49,914 nt of DNA from Planoprotostelium fungivorum (taxonomy: Eukaryota > Evosea > Variosea > Cavosteliida > Cavosteliaceae), in contig MDYQ01000201.1 of NCBI GenBank assembly GCA_003024175.1, positions 1 through 49,914 on the forward strand. The letters are read 5' to 3'. The notes beneath the pieces were generated by a model, which was given only the letters and a program-made list of their open reading frames with translations, had not been told where the DNA came from and ran no database searches. Below, in pieces: positions 46,816 to 49,914 of the stretch. The translations under genes were made by a program, and so were the position numbers. Every line of letters starts with the position of its first letter. Position 1 is the stretch's first letter.

Positions 46816-47164
46816 TGTTGTACAATGTTCATCAATCCTGTCCTTGCATCCTTTCAATTCTTCACTGGAATCATCATCCTTTGAGTTGGATAATTGTTGT
46901 GGATTCCATCAATCCTGCAGGAAGCCCTTATCATTCAATCAGTACCATTGATACTTATAAATGTTGAATTTTCAGAAATCTTATCACAGCCACCTTGGCC
47001 TCAACGGTTGCAGCATGCACTATGATGTCTGTAGAATATGCACTGAATACAAACAGAATACAAAAATGTGATATGAATATGTTTGATGTTAACAAAACAC
47101 GGAAGCATACAAACACTGCAACAAGAATACAGAGAATGAAAAGAGAATAAAAAGACTAAGACTC

Positions 47165-47500
47165 ACCAGCTGGGGCGCCTTGGGTAGGAGGAGGGACTAT
47201 GGCGTCTCTGAGGCCCTCCCAGTCAGCGTTGGTGTTGGCAGCTTGGGCATTGGCATACCACACATCGATTTTGGCATCATCAACAGTGGTATCATTGAGA
47301 ATTCTGGAAGCTGCCTTCCCACAGAATGTGGGGTGTTGTAACCATTAGTGCAGTGTTGTTGGATTAGACCATTGAGTAGACCTTGGTTGGGGGGGGGTGG
47401 CATTGTAAGGCATTTGAAAGACATCAGAGACACCAGAAGATGATATATGACGCTTCTTGAGAAGTCGAGGGGCCAACGTCTGAGCGTCTGAATTGACCTT
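47165..47500 (-). pseudogene. Decayed open frame, unknown
   Basis: On the minus strand one frame reads SGVSDVFQMPYNATPPQ, meets a single TAA, and continues CGKAASRILNDTTVDDAKID and WYANAQAANTNADWEGL to a TAG before 47165. It spans a run of eight C on the coding strand, where slippage could shift frame. The pattern looks like a dead coding sequence, possibly from a mobile element. No family was recognised. Confidence 0.3.
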
Positions 47501-48209
47501 TTGAATGTTTGACGTGGCTGTGATTGGCAACAGGATGATATGGACAAGATCCGATGTGACGGGCAGAAAATGTACACCAACTTCTATAGAGACAGGCGTC
47601 TAATTGAGGCAAATGTTATTAATTTGTGGATGGCTTGAATTGTGACCCACTTTGGTCTGTATCGTGTGCTGTATCTTTATAAATTTCGTTTCAAGCATGT
47701 CCACAGGTATGTAACGAGAGCGGCAATGATTTGGTCAAGTGTCTGAGTTATGTTATAATATTTTAAAACAAACCCTTACTTTTGTCCCAGAATTGCTTCA
47801 AATTTGCCCACAGCTCTCTAGTGAGAATACATTCTCCCAGAACGTGTTGGTGGGAGTCAAGAATACTTTCCTCCATTATGTCAGAACGCTCTGTGAGGTT
47901 GTATTGTTTCTTTCTTTTGTTTGTCCAAATTGTCCCTGTCATAATTTTTGTAATCAGGTTGCTGTATGGTTCTTTCTTCCTGGGGAATGTGTGTTGGTCT
48001 GCATGGTGAGTGAAGAACGCTGACTGTACTTTCTGTCTCCTTCTTCAAACCTCTGTTGATGATTTATTCATCATCCTCCTAATGTGTTCTCTTGTATTTT
48101 CAGTGATTGATTTGTCTCCTGTTTCGAGTGTGCAGTACTTGCCATTCTATCAGCTTCTTTGTTACCCTATTTCTTCATATCTCTTACCAAATCTTTGTTT
48201 GTTTTGATC

Positions 48210-48613
48210 CCTTCGTTTTTGGTGGTCAGTTGCTGTACAAAGGAATAGCAAATTATGGTGTTGCAGGCATTGGACACAATGAGATGAACTTAGGAAGAAC
48301 AGAAGCGCAAGAGATCAATCATGCAGAATTATGCGGAATCCTATCTGCAATAACACACACAGGCGCGGCCCACAATCTCACAATGTATCCAGACAGCTTC
48401 AATAGCGTGCTTTTCTGTACTAAGGGTAGGTTCCAAAAAGAGAAACCCTTACAAACACAAAAGAAAGGCAAAACAAAGATAGAAATAAAACAAGCAATGG
48501 AAAGAAGAGAGGCAAAAGGACTCACAACAAAGTTTTTACATGTTAGATCATGCGCCAACAATTATAGACGACTTTTCAATGGATGTACATTGAATGTGTT
48601 TCTTGGTTGCTGA
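48210..48613 (+). pseudogene. RNase H-like fragment, probable retroelement relic
   Basis: The plus frame reads LYKGIANYGVAGIGHNE, then NHAELCGILSAI and LTMYPDSFNSVLF. This resembles the RNase HI order: strand-rich start, an AEL helix with the catalytic Glu, and a DS strand with the catalytic Asp. The first catalytic Asp (DGS) is not seen at the start, and the rest is Lys-rich without a clear last motif. RNase H domains of this kind occur in LINE-type and LTR retroelements. No reverse transcriptase was found in the window. Confidence 0.4.
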
Positions 48614-49914
48614 ATTTTCTCCGAATTTTCCAATTTATCAGTAATGTCAAATGTTGGGCACAACACTAGGCATCCTGTGCATTGCCATTTCTTGAAATTT
48701 GATTTCCTCATCAATTTCCCTGCCATTCCAGTATGCTTGTGTGGCTCCAGAGGTCCATTTGTCAGTCATCTTAGTAGAATACCCACACTTGATAGAGCAA
48801 ACAAGATGTAATCTTTGCTCAGTGCAACTGCAAAGGGAGGGTACATCTGTGCTGGTTATACATGATGATACAACAGCAAGAATACCTTTCAAAACAGTAC
48901 ATATCCATCACATCACATTAAGGCCAGGCCAATCTTAATGATGTTTACATGTGTTCTGAGGAAAGAAGCATCTAACATGCTTGTTCACTCAGATGGCAGT
49001 TTTCAGAGATTATTATGAGAAGCAATTGTTGTGCTACACTTGACAAGGACCTGTGCAAGACTGTCTTGCACATTAAGGTTAATGTGTCCCAATTGCAAGA
49101 CATGTTAAGGTTACCATATCAGAACTGTCTCTGCAGGTCCTTAACACTTGATAAATGTAACCAACTATTGTGCAACAGTTTCAGGGTATTTCAGAGTAAA
49201 ATATAGTAAACAAGTAAATCTTCTTTTTTTATGAATACAAAGAGCTAAAACACTGAACTCTTACTATAATTACCATAAATCTACTATAATAAACCATTTC
49301 CAATTTCCAATTTTTACTATTGCTGCTATTTATTTAATTTTAATTTTACTCACCAAATTTACTATATTTACTACTTTACCATGACTCAACAGTGGAGTGG
49401 CATATATAATGACAATGATGTAATCCCTCTGCTCCCACAAGCATTTTAGACTGCTTAAAACATAGGATACAGAATAAAAAAATCAGAGGCAAGAAATGCA
49501 AATTGAATGAAGAATAATCCGATAACTTAAAGGGATTGTTTGAGAGAGAGCTGTGTACATACAATAACAAGAAGCATATTACACAGATCTTATGGAGGTA
49601 GATGATGCTTCAAACAGCGCTCCTGCTGCTGTACCTATTACTGCCATCCTGCACCTCCTTGAGTCACTAAATATAAGCAGGCCTTGATCACTTCAAATCA
49701 TTGCTTGTCTCTAAATCCCAGTAAACAGCAGATGGTACATGTTCAGATCTAGCAGTCAAGAGGTGTCTCCTTCTAACTCCCCATTTGATCAAATCCCTTT
49801 CTGTATGCTCATAGTCCATTTCTCTACAACTCACCTTGCACTGAATGCTTGCCTCCTGTGTTCTGTTTGATAATCCTCTGCAAAACATTTGTAAGCGTTT
49901 GCGCGCTCTGTACT

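Larger units (their letters stand above)
45530..49914. other. AT-rich, gene-poor stretch with decayed elements
   Basis: Base composition becomes clearly AT-richer than the preceding 45 kb, with very AT-rich runs at about 49205-49380. Open frames are short and lack the dense splice-supported coding of the rest. Three relic-like segments are listed separately. No tRNA, rRNA or other RNA gene was recognised. Confidence 0.6.

Noticed and set aside
1-49914. CRISPR arrays, rRNA, tRNA and riboswitches
   Set aside because: No regularly spaced direct repeats with unique spacers and no recognisable tRNA or rRNA sequence were seen; the window is eukaryotic.

Overview
The window is nuclear DNA of an intron-dense unicellular eukaryote. 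Protein-coding genes sit on both strands and are broken by many very short GT-AG introns; those I resolved run from 29 to 122 nt, mostly 35-75. Donors are typically GTGAGT or GTGATC, which puts an in-frame TGA at most exon ends. The gene set suggests an amoebozoan, perhaps a protostelid-type amoeba: a SCAR/WAVE subunit, a cNB-GRAM-cNB cassette known from Dictyostelium GbpC/GbpD, plant-type LRR surface proteins, and ankyrin repeats of the VDPS type. The species is an inference. TGA is used as a normal stop.

Layout. 1-2600: gene-poor, with a 55-bp inverted repeat, recurring CGTATTCC motifs and a decayed reading frame. 2.6-8.8 kb: an RTA1-like membrane protein (+), a small PSI-like type I membrane protein (+), an R3HCC1-like protein (-), an unrecognised gene with a lone in-frame TGA (+), and a secreted, probably membrane-anchored protein (+). 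9.6-15.3 kb: a 19-exon signalling protein (BAR-like, RGS, cNB, GRAM, cNB) and the ALG1 mannosyltransferase, both (-). 15.6-17.7 kb: an ankyrin-repeat locus (-) with a broken long frame and a short intact copy. 17.8-22.2 kb: MTFP1-like (+), BRK1/HSPC300 (-), a putatively myristoylated low-complexity protein (+), and chromatin assembly factor CAF-1 subunit B (-). 22.5-27.1 kb: a secreted DUF5054-type protein and an SWT1-like PIN protein with a C-terminal F-box-like segment, both (-). 27.3-44.4 kb: a 17-kb run of leucine-rich repeats (-). It has one signal peptide at one end, one transmembrane segment at the other, and a cap module recurring about eleven times, so I read it as one giant surface receptor gene. 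44.5-45.5 kb: tRNA-splicing endonuclease subunit SEN54 (+). 45.6-49.9 kb: AT-richer sequence without a solid gene, holding relics that look like a P-loop ATPase and an RNase H domain, probably a mobile-element graveyard.

The housekeeping genes (ALG1, CAF-1B, SEN54, BRK1, MTFP1, SWT1) serve unrelated pathways, as expected for a compact eukaryotic chromosome; there is no operon logic. Distances between neighbours are short (about 90-330 bp), so several divergent pairs probably share promoters. The most distinctive items are the giant LRR gene, the RGS/cNB/GRAM signalling protein, an ALG1 whose only membrane anchor is at the C-terminus, and the PIN plus F-box fusion. Exon boundaries were inferred by reading frame continuity and splice consensus by eye, so individual junctions may be off by a few bases.
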